Positions 7,714-17,088 of a DNA stretch of 64,000 bases are shown here, in pieces. The stretch is from positions 186,001 to 250,000 of the forward strand of contig NZ_OZ032146.1 of NCBI RefSeq assembly GCF_964026405.1, in the 5' to 3' direction. The DNA comes from Candidatus Tisiphia endosymbiont of Dascillus cervinus. GTDB lineage: Bacteria; Pseudomonadota; Alphaproteobacteria; Rickettsiales; Rickettsiaceae. The notes beneath the pieces are model-generated. The model ran no database searches, was not told the origin of the DNA, and worked only from the letters and a program-made list of their open reading frames with translations. The position numbers were made by a program, and so were the translations under genes. Position 1 is the first letter of the stretch, and each line of letters starts with the position of its first letter.

Positions 7714-9003
7714 TTATCCTTTTCTATAGCAAGTAAGACAAAGAGTAAGAAGTATTATAGGAATATTTTTAGTCAGTACCCCCAAGGGTTCTAGCCATAA
7801 ATCAGGCTTAAGAAAGGTTAGAAAAAATGTATAAGCTAGCATTAATAAAATCTGTAGTATACATACTCCTATAATTCTTGGCTTAATAATCATCAGAGTT
7901 CCAAGAATTATATCAGCAAGACAGCTTGAATATAACATAATTTGTGCAATTTGCTTGCTAAATCCTAACTCTGTTATTATTTTCAGACCTCGTTCTGAAG
8001 TAAAAACCCCCGTAATGACGCCTGTCATAATCCAAAATAAACCTAAAATGATTTTTAATAGTGGTTTCAACAAAAAAAGTCTTGCATGCCATAGTGATTG
8101 GACAGTAAGAGGTTCAGTGGCTAATCCTTGCTCAAAATTTCTTGGAACGACAGAAGTAAAATTGATAAAATCTTTCTTATCGGCAATATTTGGTTGTAAT
8201 AACATATTATATGAAGTGCTATTAAGTGGCCCTATACTAAAAAAGTCTCCTAACTTAGCTGCAATTCTAATGAATGTTAAAGGAATCTTTATTAGTTTGG
8301 CAGGATCTAGACCAAGCCAGCTCCTAAAATTAATCAATATATCTTTTACTGTAACTATTTCTGGACCAACTATTTTTAATACTCTACAAATTTTTCCTTC
8401 TCTTTTAGTGCAATTAACAACCACTTTAGTTAAGTCATCCATATGTATGGGTTGGAATTGTTGTGATCCATCTCCTATTAAAGGAATAAACCAAGGTAAA
8501 GCTGAAAGAGATCTAAATAATGAAGTACCTCCATAACAACCACTTGTATACACAAGCGATGGTTGTAAAATCACCCCATCAATATTTTTTAAAGTTTTTA
8601 AATAATTGTCAATTTTTTTCTTTGTTATAGCATAGTCAGTAGTTTTCTCATTATCTATACCAAGAGCTGAAATATGAATAATTCTTTTTACTTTAGCTAA
8701 AATACATGCATCAAATAAAGCTTTTGGACCAAAGAAATGAACATTCTCTATTTTGTTGTTATTAGTTGAAGTTAACACTCCGGATACATTAATGACTACA
8801 TCAATATTTTGTAAATTGTTAAGCCACTTTTGTTGATCAGTATCATTGTTAAAATCACAAGCTAAAATTTCTAGGTTAGGAAATTTTCTTTTAGTAGCTT
8901 TTATATCTCTAACTGCACAAACTACATCATGATTATCTTTTAATAACTCAGCGGTGATATATGAACCAATAAAACCATTAGCACCTACTACTAAAACTCT
9001 CAC
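7714..9003 (-). CDS. SDR-family NAD(P)-binding protein fused to a DoxX-like membrane domain
   Basis: The N-terminal half is an atypical short-chain dehydrogenase/epimerase fold with the dinucleotide motif GANGFIGSYI at the start and a YAITKKKID active-site segment (YxxxK). The C-terminal third holds about four membrane spans typical of DoxX-like domains (ILGLFWIMTGVITGVF onward). I chose the GTG at 9003 because AGAGG lies 5 bases upstream and the reading from there, VRVLVVGANGFIG, is the normal family start. An ATG at 9033 lacks such a site. The substrate is unknown. It is co-transcribed with DUF2269. Confidence 0.8.
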   Translation of the reverse strand: MRVLVVGANGFIGSYITAELLKDNHDVVCAVRDIKATKRKFPNLEILACDFNNDTDQQKWLNNLQNIDVVINVSGVLTSTNNNKIENVHFFGPKALFDACILAKVKRIIHISALGIDNEKTTDYAITKKKIDNYLKTLKNIDGVILQPSLVYTSGCYGGTSLFRSLSALPWFIPLIGDGSQQFQPIHMDDLTKVVVNCTKREGKICRVLKIVGPEIVTVKDILINFRSWLGLDPAKLIKIPLTFIRIAAKLGDFFSIGPLNSTSYNMLLQPNIADKKDFINFTSVVPRNFEQGLATEPLTVQSLWHARLFLLKPLLKIILGLFWIMTGVITGVFTSERGLKIITELGFSKQIAQIMLYSSCLADIILGTLMIIKPRIIGVCILQILLMLAYTFFLTFLKPDLWLEPLGVLTKNIPIILLTLCLTCYRKG

Positions 9004-9162
9004 CCTATCCTCTCTATAACATAGCAAATTCAAATCAACTGATTGTATAATAACATAAAATAACTAAACACTAAGTACATTAATCTCAATTCGATATAAA
9101 AATTGTTTAACAAATTATATCATTTGGAAAATCTTTCTTATTTATAAATTAATAATTTGATC

Positions 9163-9191
9163 TTGACAGAGTAATAGTTTTTATTAATATT
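9163..9191 (+). promoter_or_regulatory. Sigma-70 promoter for the RelA/SpoT synthetase gene
   Basis: A perfect TTGACA and AATATT are separated by 17 bases. About 90 bases of leader follow, with an imperfect hairpin (AAGAATTGC near 9214 with GCGAATTCTT near 9237). This is the only strong promoter in the 260-base gap. A partial repeat end (CTCAATTCGATATAA, near 9086) is also present. Confidence 0.65.
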
Positions 9192-9303
9192 ACAGGTATA
9201 TTCGATGCTTTTGAAGAATTGCCTTCGTAAATACTTGCGAATTCTTGATAGTAAAGTATATATAATAATCTAAATCAATAATTAAAGTAACAGTGTGCAT
9301 TTT

Positions 9304-9969
9304 ATGTTATACGAGGATATTGATAATTTACACAATATCACTGATATTATTAGTACTAAATTGCAAGAGAATTCTATAGTAGCGAAGATATCTTGCAGAT
9401 TAAAAGACCCTTATTCTATCGTAAAGAAATTGGTAAGAAAAGGTATTGGTTTTTATCAATTAACTGACCTCATTGCTTTTAGAATTATAGTTGATACGCT
9501 AGAAGACTGTTATAAAGTACTGGATATTATTAATGATATATATCCTAGTAACCATGAAAAATATAAAGACTATATTGTTAATCCCAAAGATAACGGCTAT
9601 AGTTCCTTGCATATTGTGACTACTATTGGTATATCTAGACGTAATGTGGAAATACAAGTACGGACTAGTCAAATGCATGATATAGCAGAGTTTGGCATCG
9701 CTAATCATGGTGAATATAAAGAAGCACAAGAAGCAAGGATAAAAAAATTATTTTCTCCAGAATTACTTAATATAATTGTTCTGCACATCGGACTAAATAA
9801 TTTATATAAACTTTTTGAACAATTTAATTGGACTATGTCTGAACTGGTTGCTTACGAACAAGAAATTAAAAATTTTTGGGATAATTTTCAAGATAACTTG
9901 CAAACAATACAAGAGCAATTTATAAAAGAAATAAATAATGTAGAACCGTTAGAGAGAAATTTTGTCTAA
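9304..9969 (+). CDS. Split RelA/SpoT-type (p)ppGpp synthetase
   Basis: The protein corresponds to the nucleotidyltransferase domain of RelA/SpoT alone, without HD hydrolase or ACT/TGS domains. Expected elements are present in order: LKDPYSIVKKLVRKG (Lys and Ser for nucleotide binding), LTDLIAFRIIV (metal-binding Asp), NPKDNGYSSLH, and VEIQVRTSQMHDIAEFG with the catalytic Glu. None looks lost, so synthetase activity is plausible. A C-terminal helical tail follows. The start is either ATG 9304 or GTG 9295. Split relA/spoT fragments are known in Rickettsia. The two HD-domain genes in this window (22304, 38402) are broken. Confidence 0.85.
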   Translation: MLYEDIDNLHNITDIISTKLQENSIVAKISCRLKDPYSIVKKLVRKGIGFYQLTDLIAFRIIVDTLEDCYKVLDIINDIYPSNHEKYKDYIVNPKDNGYSSLHIVTTIGISRRNVEIQVRTSQMHDIAEFGIANHGEYKEAQEARIKKLFSPELLNIIVLHIGLNNLYKLFEQFNWTMSELVAYEQEIKNFWDNFQDNLQTIQEQFIKEINNVEPLERNFV

Positions 9970-10047
9970 CTAATCCAAGGTTGGCGGTTGGCTAACCCTA
10001 TAAATATTTGTGGGTAATAGTAAACTCTACTGTTTGGAATAACGTCC

Positions 10048-10235
10048 ATAACTGTCGAAAGTTAGTAAATAAATACATCTTCTCTATACGTCTATTAGCA
10101 AGGAGGGTTGTAAGACCGATGAAGCAATCCAGTAACATCATTTATCTATAGGTTGTTTCCTAGATTGCTTCGCTTATGCTCGCTAATAGACGCTGTGGTA
10201 TAGGTATTTGTAAACTTTCAACAGTTGTGGGATAA
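10048..10235. repeat. Large palindromic repeat, family C
   Basis: The terminal inverted repeats are ATAACTGTCGAAAGTTAGTAAATA and its near complement ending CAACAGTTGTGGGATAAC. Inside are GTCTATTAGC and AAGCAATCC motifs, also in inverted order. The copy fills the gap between the synthetase gene and gmk and ends 3 bases before the gmk stop codon. Confidence 0.8.
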
Positions 10236-10237
10236 CA

Positions 10238-10867
10238 TCAGAGTTGGTCATGCCAATCATTATAAAACTTGCCTAAATCAAGTCTTATTCTTTTCGATCG
10301 CTCAGCAGTGATTATAGAATATATTGTTTCAAGAGTGGTATCAAAATCATCGTTAATAACTACGTAATCATATTGTTTGGCATAATACACTTCTTTAGTG
10401 GTCAATTTCACACGCAACTTTATTGATTCTTTACTATCTTGCCCTCTATTTTTAATTCGTTGTTGCAAAATACTAAGACTCGGTGGCAAAATAAAAATTG
10501 TAATTACATTTGGCAAGGTTTTTTTTATTAGCTTTGTACCTTGCCAATCTATATCAAACAAAACATCTAACCCTTGACTTAGTAAGTCTTCTACAACTTT
10601 TTTAGGTGTTCCATAATAATTATTGTAAATATTTGCATATTCAAGAAATGCATCTTGCTCAATTAATTTATTAAATTCCTCTTTGGTCTTGAAATAGTAA
10701 CTTACTCCATCAACTTCATCTGTTCTTGACCTTCTAGTAGTTGCAGAAATGGATAATCTAAGATTACTGTCGATTTTTAAAACTGCTCTAGCTAAGCTAG
10801 ATTTACCAGTAGCCGAGGGCGAAGACAAAATAATAACTAATCCTTTACTTCTGAGAGATAGTAGCAT
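10238..10867 (-). CDS. gmk: Guanylate kinase
   Basis: Gmk phosphorylates GMP to GDP. The 209-residue protein has a P-loop SSPSATGKSSLA at residues 15-26, where most bacteria have SGPSGAGKST. It also has the GMP-binding SATTRRSRTDEVDGVSYYF, EYANIYNNYYGTP, and DVLFDIDWQG. Length is normal. Its ATG lies inside the end of the DUF465 gene (23-base overlap), so the two are likely translationally coupled. The Ala-Thr in the P-loop is a conservative variation and activity is expected. Confidence 0.95.
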   Translation of the reverse strand: MLLSLRSKGLVIILSSPSATGKSSLARAVLKIDSNLRLSISATTRRSRTDEVDGVSYYFKTKEEFNKLIEQDAFLEYANIYNNYYGTPKKVVEDLLSQGLDVLFDIDWQGTKLIKKTLPNVITIFILPPSLSILQQRIKNRGQDSKESIKLRVKLTTKEVYYAKQYDYVVINDDFDTTLETIYSIITAERSKRIRLDLGKFYNDWHDQL

Positions 10868-11045
10868 TCTTGGTGAAACCTTTATATAGCAATAGAATTT
10901 TATCTTTTAATATTAATTTTTGTTTCTTTAACTGCCTGACTTTAGTATTATCTTGCAAATGCAAAAATCCGGTATTTATTAGTCTTTCTAAATCATTATG
11001 TTTTTTTTGTAAACTTTGTATGTGGCTCATGAGACTCATCTGCAA
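10845..11045 (-). CDS. DUF465 family small coiled-coil protein
   Basis: The 66-residue protein is almost entirely helical and basic. It carries the family pattern HNDLERLINTGFLHLQDNTK followed by LKKQKLILKDKILLL. DUF465 proteins (YdcH-like) are small alpha-proteobacterial proteins of unknown function that often occur in short operons. It overlaps gmk by 23 bases and so is probably its translational partner. The Met at residue 6 (MSHIQ) is an alternative start. Confidence 0.75.
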   Translation of the reverse strand: MQMSLMSHIQSLQKKHNDLERLINTGFLHLQDNTKVRQLKKQKLILKDKILLLYKGFTKNATISQK

Positions 11046-11064
11046 ACTCCATAATCAGTTAAAA

Positions 11065-11087
11065 GCTTGGTTTTTTGTAAACCAAGC
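11065..11087. promoter_or_regulatory. Hairpin between divergent genes
   Basis: A perfect 9-bp stem GCTTGGTTT/AAACCAAGC closes a short loop in the 68-base space between the divergent DUF465 and ubiX genes. It could shape either leader mRNA or mark a binding site. I cannot say which. Confidence 0.35.
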
Positions 11088-11134
11088 ATCATTTTAATAT
11101 AAGCAAATACACTTTGAAAGGAAAAAATATAGCT

Positions 11135-11722
11135 ATGACTAGCGATAATAAAAAAAAATTACTTGTGGCAATCTCTGGAGCTTCTGGAGCAATATATGGT
11201 ATAAGGTTACTTGAGATTCTGAGGCAGATAAATATTGAGAGTCATCTAATTATTTCAAAATCTGCTCATCTTACCATATTACATGAGACGAATTATTCCA
11301 TAGAACAAGTAAAAGATCTAGCAGATTACTGTTACAATCTTTCTGATATTGGTGCTAGGGTTTCTTGCGGTGCTTTTAGGACATTTGGTATGCTCATAGC
11401 TCCATGTAGCATGAGAACTCTTGCATCAATTGCTGGCAGTATTGAGAATAATTTAATCAGTAGAGCAGCAGGGGTTACACTAAAAGAACGAAGAAAACTG
11501 GTGTTGATGATAAGAGAGACTCCTTTACATCTAGGTCATTTAGAAAATATGTTAAAAGTAACGAATTATGGTGGGATAATTGCACCTCCAGTACCTGCTT
11601 TTTATAGTTTACCTAAAACCTTGGATGACATGATAAATTATTCAATTTCGCGGGTTCTTGATATTTTTGATATTAATACTGATTTAATAAAACGTTGGGA
11701 TGGTATGCCTACAAAAATTTAA
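11135..11722 (+). CDS. ubiX: Flavin prenyltransferase UbiX
   Basis: UbiX makes the prenylated FMN cofactor for the UbiD decarboxylase of ubiquinone synthesis. The protein has the FMN-binding N-terminal [15 protein letters not shown], the SKSAH segment, [24 protein letters not shown], the conserved [20 protein letters not shown] stretch, RETPLH, and IAPPVPAFY. The start is ATG 11135, with AAAGGAAAA upstream. The frame runs back to a TTG at 11114 that would remove that site. Length (195) is normal. It stands alone before carbonic anhydrase. Confidence 0.95.
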   Translation: MTSDNKKKLLVAISGASGAIYGIRLLEILRQINIESHLIISKSAHLTILHETNYSIEQVKDLADYCYNLSDIGARVSCGAFRTFGMLIAPCSMRTLASIAGSIENNLISRAAGVTLKERRKLVLMIRETPLHLGHLENMLKVTNYGGIIAPPVPAFYSLPKTLDDMINYSISRVLDIFDINTDLIKRWDGMPTKI

Positions 11723-11727
11723 AATCT

Positions 11728-11756
11728 ATTAGTGCTTGAAAAATATCTGCTATAAT
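11728..11756 (+). promoter_or_regulatory. Probable promoter for carbonic anhydrase
   Basis: A perfect -10 TATAAT (11751-11756) lies 26 bases before the start codon. The best -35 at 17-base spacing is weak (ATTAGT). A GAGGG ribosome-binding site follows at about 11771. Confidence 0.5.
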
Positions 11757-11781
11757 TGTAGTGACGTCTTGAGGGTCATAT

Positions 11782-12387
11782 ATGCAACAAAGTTTTGAAA
11801 AAATACTAAAAGGCTATCAGCTATTTAGAAAAAAATATGCTTATGGTAATAAATCTATTATGCAGAGTCTATCCCGTGATGGTCAACAACCAAAGATTAT
11901 GGTGGTTGCTTGTTGTGATGCACGAGTAGATCCGGCATTAATACTACAATGTGATCCAGGGGATTTATTTGTTGTACGTAATGTAGCAAATATTGTTCCT
12001 CCTTACGAAAAAGATGGATCTCATCATGGCACAAGTGCTGCCTTAGAGTTTGGAATATGCTTTTTGAAAGTTGAACACTTAATTGTATTAGGACATAGCC
12101 AATGTGGAGGAATTCAAGAATTATTAAATAGTGACGATAGAGTGCAGAATGATTTTATAACCAACTGGGTTGCTCTAATAAAAACACCTAATTTTAGACA
12201 TCATAATGCTGATGATTATACAAAATTAGCACTTAAACAATCACATCAAAATTGTATGACGTTTCCATGGATTAATAAACTAGTGACCAAGAAAGAGCTA
12301 ACTATTCATTTATGGTTTTTTGATATAAAAACTGGGCAAATTTTTACTTATTCTGATAAGCAACAAACATATCTACCCCTTGCTTAG
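11782..12387 (+). CDS. can: Beta-class carbonic anhydrase
   Basis: The enzyme interconverts CO2 and bicarbonate using zinc. The 201-residue protein shows CCDARVDP near residue 46 (zinc Cys and the Asp-Arg dyad), FVVRNVAN, and GHSQCGGI near 109-116 (zinc His and Cys). TSAALEFG in between is also typical. All metal ligands are intact. The C-terminus ends after the LWFFDIKTG strand, as in many short beta enzymes. It is a single gene with its own promoter and a good GAGGG site. Confidence 0.93.
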   Translation: MQQSFEKILKGYQLFRKKYAYGNKSIMQSLSRDGQQPKIMVVACCDARVDPALILQCDPGDLFVVRNVANIVPPYEKDGSHHGTSAALEFGICFLKVEHLIVLGHSQCGGIQELLNSDDRVQNDFITNWVALIKTPNFRHHNADDYTKLALKQSHQNCMTFPWINKLVTKKELTIHLWFFDIKTGQIFTYSDKQQTYLPLA

Positions 12388-12590
12388 GTTCTTTAGCATA
12401 CTCAGGTAGAACTTCAAGAATTAAGATTCCCGCGACCTAAAAATCGAATGCAGTCATGTATCCGGCTTATAGCAAAGTAAATTTTATTAATAGATATCTT
12501 TGGCAAACTCGCTTATTAGAAATCTAAAATTAAAAAATTAGACTAAAAAGCAGGATTATTAAAATTAGTATTTATCTAGTATTTATTAAA

Positions 12591-12619
12591 TTGACCATTT
12601 TTATAATTTTAGTTACTAT
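12591..12619 (+). promoter_or_regulatory. Sigma-70 promoter for vapBC
   Basis: TTGACC and TACTAT are 17 bases apart, ending 48 bases before the vapB start. It is the only strong candidate in the 280-base gap after carbonic anhydrase, and no other gene is seen there. VapBC complexes usually bind such promoters to autoregulate. An operator was not identified. Confidence 0.6.
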
Positions 12620-12667
12620 GTATATAGTTATATCTTTATATTAATCTTAACATTATCGGTATATATT

Positions 12668-12910
12668 ATGACAGCATTAAAAAGTTATATAGACAGTAAT
12701 GGGAGACTTGCTATCCCCGCTAAAATTAGGAAAAAACTGCATCTTAAAGCTGGTGATGAAGTGTCCATTAAATATAAAGATTCTGAATTAATAGTTTCGA
12801 CTTATCATGCTAATATAGAAAAAGCTAGAAATATTTTAAGTAAATACAAGAATATTGATTTACAAAAAGAGCTAAAACTGATGAGGAACGAAGATGCAAA
12901 CAAGTTCTAA
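12668..12910 (+). CDS. vapB: AbrB-type antitoxin, VapB
   Basis: The 80-residue protein begins with a SpoVT-AbrB swapped-hairpin DNA-binding domain (SNGRLAIPAKIRKKLHLKAGDEVSI, residues 10-34). It ends in a charged helical tail that would wrap the toxin. It overlaps the PIN toxin gene by 17 bases, the standard antitoxin-first arrangement. The pair appears intact, unlike the second vapBC at the end of the window. Confidence 0.88.
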   Translation: MTALKSYIDSNGRLAIPAKIRKKLHLKAGDEVSIKYKDSELIVSTYHANIEKARNILSKYKNIDLQKELKLMRNEDANKF

Positions 12911-13313
12911 ATCTCTAATCAAGACTAAGAAATTTTTATTAGATACATCTGCAATCATTGCCTTATTAAAACAAGAATCAGGTTATAAAATATTAGAGGA
13001 TGTTATTGCAAGTAGTGCCTTATCATCAGTTAATTTAAGTGAATTAGTTTCTGTCTTAACTAGATCTAATATAAAAGAAAATGAAATTGATACAATTATA
13101 ACAGATATAGTTCCAGACATCATACCATTTTCTGAAAGTATAAGTATCAAAGCAGGCAAGTTAATAAGTTTAACAAAAGATTATGGTTTATCTTTAGGTG
13201 ACAGAGCATGCATAGCAACTGGTAGTTATTATAATATGGAAATTTATACTACTGATAAAATTTGGTTAAAGTTATCTGATAAGCTTCCGGTAAAAATTAC
13301 TTTAGTACATTAG
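12894..13313 (+). CDS. vapC: PIN-domain toxin, VapC
   Basis: VapC toxins are Mg-dependent ribonucleases. The 139-residue protein has the acidic PIN residues in place: LLDTSAIIALL (first Asp), SSVNLSELVSVL (Glu), LSLGDRACIATG (Asp), and IYTTDKIW (last Asp). With all four acids present the toxin should be active unless held by VapB. Its stop codon TAG is also the first three bases of the palindromic repeat TAGACCTCC, so the repeat may have supplied the gene end. Confidence 0.9.
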   Translation: MQTSSKSLIKTKKFLLDTSAIIALLKQESGYKILEDVIASSALSSVNLSELVSVLTRSNIKENEIDTIITDIVPDIIPFSESISIKAGKLISLTKDYGLSLGDRACIATGSYYNMEIYTTDKIWLKLSDKLPVKITLVH

Positions 13314-13457
13314 ACCTCCTTCGAAACTCTACTTCTGCTGGTGATTTGGACAATGATGCGGTACTCGAATCCGTAACGGAATTAGAGTACGCTGCGGTTC
13401 GAGATGAAGCGTCTCCTTCAAATCTCTCAGCACAAGCGAGTTTCGAAAGAGGTCTAT
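13312..13457. repeat. TAGACCTC palindromic repeat, copy 1
   Basis: The terminal inverted repeats are AGACCTCCTTCGAAACTC and GAGTTTCGAAAGAGGTCT. Nested hairpins lie inside (GTACTC/GAGTAC around 13371-13391 and further pairs). Another near-full copy is at 16637. The left end overlaps the vapC stop codon. Confidence 0.85.
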
Positions 13458-13466
13458 TAATAAAAA

Positions 13467-13502
13467 GATGTCATCCCTACAAAAAAGCAGAGGGATGACA
13501 TC
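13467..13502. terminator. Perfect 12-bp hairpin between convergent vapC and groEL
   Basis: GATGTCATCCCT and AGGGATGACATC pair perfectly around a 12-base loop. It lies between the convergent ends of vapC and groEL and could stop transcription from either side, though no long T run follows. A related GATGTCATCCC sequence occurs at 21877. Confidence 0.45.
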
Positions 13503-13507
13503 AAAGT

Positions 13508-13556
13508 ACGCGAACTTTGGATAAGAATTAACTAATTCTTATCTAGAGTTGGGGTA
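13508..13556. repeat. Short palindromic repeat after groEL
   Basis: Solo copy of the GGATAAGAATT palindrome (arms GGATAAGAATTAA and TTAATTCTTATC, ends ACGCGAA and GTTGGGGT). It lies 28 bases past the groEL stop and is nearly the same sequence as the copy at 2624. Confidence 0.85.
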
Positions 13557-13584
13557 AAGTGTTATTCGTATGAAGAAATGAGCG

Positions 13585-15258
<1,674 letters not shown>

Positions 15259-15265
15259 TTATGCC

Positions 15266-15441
15266 CATAACTGTTAAAAGTTTACAAATACCTATACCAC
15301 AACGTCATTGCGAGCGTAAGCGAAGCAATCCAGGAAACAATCTATAGATAAATGATGTTACTGGATTGCTTCGTCGACCTTACGACCTTCTCGCTAATAG
15401 ACGTATAAAGAAGCTGTATTTACTAACTTTCAATAGTTATG
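15266..15441. repeat. Large palindromic repeat, family C, inside groESL
   Basis: The inverted ends are ATAACTGTTAAAAGTTTACAAATA and its complement-like partner ending TTTCAATAGTTATG. Internal motifs match the copy at 10048 (GCAATCCAG, CTATAGATAAATGATGTTACTGGATTGCTTCG). It lies wholly between groES and groEL, and its end includes the groES stop codon (TAA, 15437-15439 on the minus strand). Confidence 0.85.
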
Positions 15442-15724
15442 CAATTATGCCCATGACATCACTTTCTTTCATAAGGACCAAATCTAAACCATCAACTTTT
15501 ACTTCAGTGCCAGCCCATTTGCCATAAAGTACTTTATCTCCTACTTTAATTTCTAATGGATGGACAGTACCATTCTCACTTTTTGTTCCCTTACCTACAG
15601 CTACTACTTCACCTTGTATTGGTTTTTCCTTTGCTGTATCAGGAATAATAATTCCTCCACTTGTTTTTTCTTCTTGTTGAATTGGTTTTACCGCAATTCT
15701 ATCGTGCAATGGTCTAAAAGACAT
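15437..15724 (-). CDS. groES: Co-chaperonin GroES (10 kDa)
   Basis: GroES caps the GroEL chamber. I chose the ATG at 15724 (95 residues, [14 protein letters not shown]) because GGAGGT lies 4 bases upstream. The frame also allows a start 4 codons earlier, within that site. The mobile loop ([18 protein letters not shown]) and the YGKWAGTEV segment are intact. The last codons, GIIA-stop, run into a palindromic repeat that supplies the stop. Confidence 0.97.
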   Translation of the reverse strand: MSFRPLHDRIAVKPIQQEEKTSGGIIIPDTAKEKPIQGEVVAVGKGTKSENGTVHPLEIKVGDKVLYGKWAGTEVKVDGLDLVLMKESDVMGIIA

Positions 15725-15919
15725 TCTTACCTCCATAGATTTAATACTTAATAATGTGTATTCTATATATGCTTGATTTTGTAACAGTTCAAGGGGTAAA
15801 AAGAAAAATTTTTAAGAATAATTGCTGTGAGCAAATTGTGTATAATACCTTTTTTATCCTCGCATAAGTTTTTCTATTATTGACTTTATAGGAGTATAGT
15901 TTAAAATTAAAAATGAAGT

Positions 15920-16160
15920 AACTGCAAAGTTATTTTGGGGTGTAGTAACCTCTTATAGCATCGGAACACATCTGCCGAATAAAGGTGTAATCCTCGATTG
16001 TTATGATCGGGGAGATGTTAGCTATGTTCAGGGTTTAAGGTGTAAACCTTAAACCTAAAGGCTAGCGTAGCTGTTATGCTATACAGTTTACTAACTCCCC
16101 GATCGCCAAAGTAATCTCTCAAGGTTCTTTGGTGGTTAAAACTTGATAACTTTAAGTTTA
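15920..16160 (+). ncRNA. Long structured leader or small RNA upstream of an unknown gene
   Basis: A dense set of pairings is visible by eye. A 10-bp stem GATCGGGGAG/CTCCCCGATC (16005-16014 with 16094-16103) encloses a 9-bp hairpin GGTTTAAGG/CCTTAAACC. An outer pair AAAGTTAT/ATAACTTT (about 15926-15933 with 16146-16153) closes the whole. A smaller hairpin TCGG/CCGA lies near 15961-15978. A TATAAT is at 15840-15845, and the next gene's AAGGGG site lies just after the closing stem. It could be a cis-acting leader. A free RNA such as a 6S-type RNA is a weaker alternative. Confidence 0.5.
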
Positions 16161-16180
16161 ATCACAAAGGGGATACTGCT

Positions 16181-16636
16181 ATGACATATACAACAACTTT
16201 ACCTTCTGAAGCAATCATCTTTCTTGATCCAGCTTATGACCATCCTAAGGATCTAAAACTTAGAGATGATGTTAGTGCTACTAGTGAACAAGATGGATTA
16301 ACAATAGTTGAAATTATCGAATCTAAAGGACCTTATGACCACAGTACTTTTGGTAAGTTAATCCGCCGGGTAATGAGCTGCAATAATAAGCCTGTCACCA
16401 TCCTCATTAATGAAGATATACGGCATACAACAATTAACACTCTACTTTGGTCTGTACTTGGTACTTTGTCATCTGCCGACCTAATTACCGTTACTACTTA
16501 CGAAAGATTCTATAAAAAAGTACTCTTGAAAAAAGTAAATATAGAGGATGATTATTTTTTATACGTGGCTGCTACTTATTGTAAAAACCATTATAAATTT
16601 GCTAATGAACTATTAAATTTCAATACAGATGAATAA
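16181..16636 (+). CDS. Unknown protein behind a structured leader
   Basis: The 151-residue soluble protein starts MTYTTTLPSEAIIFLDPAYD, with AAGGGG 9 bases upstream of the ATG, so translation is credible. The middle resembles a mixed alpha/beta fold (KPVTILINEDIRHTTINTL, then LITVTTYERFYKKVL). No signal peptide, membrane span or known motif is apparent, and I do not recognise the family. The long structured region before it hints at post-transcriptional control. The stop TAA abuts a TAGACTTC palindromic repeat. Confidence 0.7.
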   Translation: MTYTTTLPSEAIIFLDPAYDHPKDLKLRDDVSATSEQDGLTIVEIIESKGPYDHSTFGKLIRRVMSCNNKPVTILINEDIRHTTINTLLWSVLGTLSSADLITVTTYERFYKKVLLKKVNIEDDYFLYVAATYCKNHYKFANELLNFNTDE

Positions 16637-16782
16637 TAGACTTCTTTCGAAACTCTACTTCTGCTGGTGATTTGTACGTCGATGCGGTACTCGAATCCTC
16701 ACGTACATTAGAGTACGCTGCGGTTCGAGGTGAAGCGTCTCCTTCAAATCCCTCAGCACAAGCGAGTTTCGAAAGAGGTCTA
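16637..16782. repeat. TAGACCTC palindromic repeat, copy 2
   Basis: Full-length relative of the copy at 13312, with ends TAGACTTCTTTCGAAACTC and GAGTTTCGAAAGAGGTCTA. The central region differs (CCTCACGTACATTAG in place of CCGTAACGGAATTAG) while the surrounding GTACTC/GAGTAC stem is kept. It begins directly after the stop of the unknown gene. Confidence 0.85.
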
Positions 16783-17075
16783 ATATACTACTCGTAAATG
16801 AAGAGTTGATATACGATAGAATCAAAATCCTGATAGTAGTAAGAGTCAAAGGGTCTAGGTGCTAGGCGTACATATAGTACGTGGCTACCTACGAATACGT
16901 CTATAAAAGGCGTCTATAAAACGTCATTGCGAGGAGACCATAGGTCAAGCAATCCATATGACAAACTTCATGGATTGCCACGTTCATGTACGTTCGTCCG
17001 CAATGACGGTTTAAGCCTTACAACAGCACTTCGCTAATAGACGATTTTTTTAACTTTCAACAATTGTGGTATAAC
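16783..17075. repeat. Repeat-filled gap with family C palindromic repeat
   Basis: From about 16916 this is nearly identical to the repeat at 21886-22066 (shared run from CATGGATTGCCACG through ACAGCACTTCGCTAATAGACG) and ends TTTCAACAATTGTGGTATAAC. Its left terminal repeat is missing or degraded. The preceding 130 bases hold a small GTACGT-rich hairpin and no gene. Confidence 0.7.
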
Positions 17076-17088
17076 CACAAAGCTGAGC

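Noticed and set aside
7955-8536. A 193-codon plus-strand ORF opposite the SDR-DoxX gene
   Set aside because: The minus-strand gene is clearly real by motifs. The plus-strand frame is its shadow.
10100-10200. Possible CRISPR-like spaced repeats
   Set aside because: The repeated motifs are inverted parts of one palindromic element, not evenly spaced direct repeats with unique spacers, and no cas genes are present.
13370-13440. TTCGAATCC-like segments suggesting a tRNA T-arm
   Set aside because: They are part of the TAGACCTC palindromic repeat (also at 16690), with no acceptor stem or anticodon arm around them.
15838-16160. tmRNA, RNase P RNA or 4.5S RNA in the structured leader
   Set aside because: No tag-peptide frame, no GAGGAAAGTC core and no SRP Alu-like motif was seen. 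A 6S-type RNA could not be excluded.
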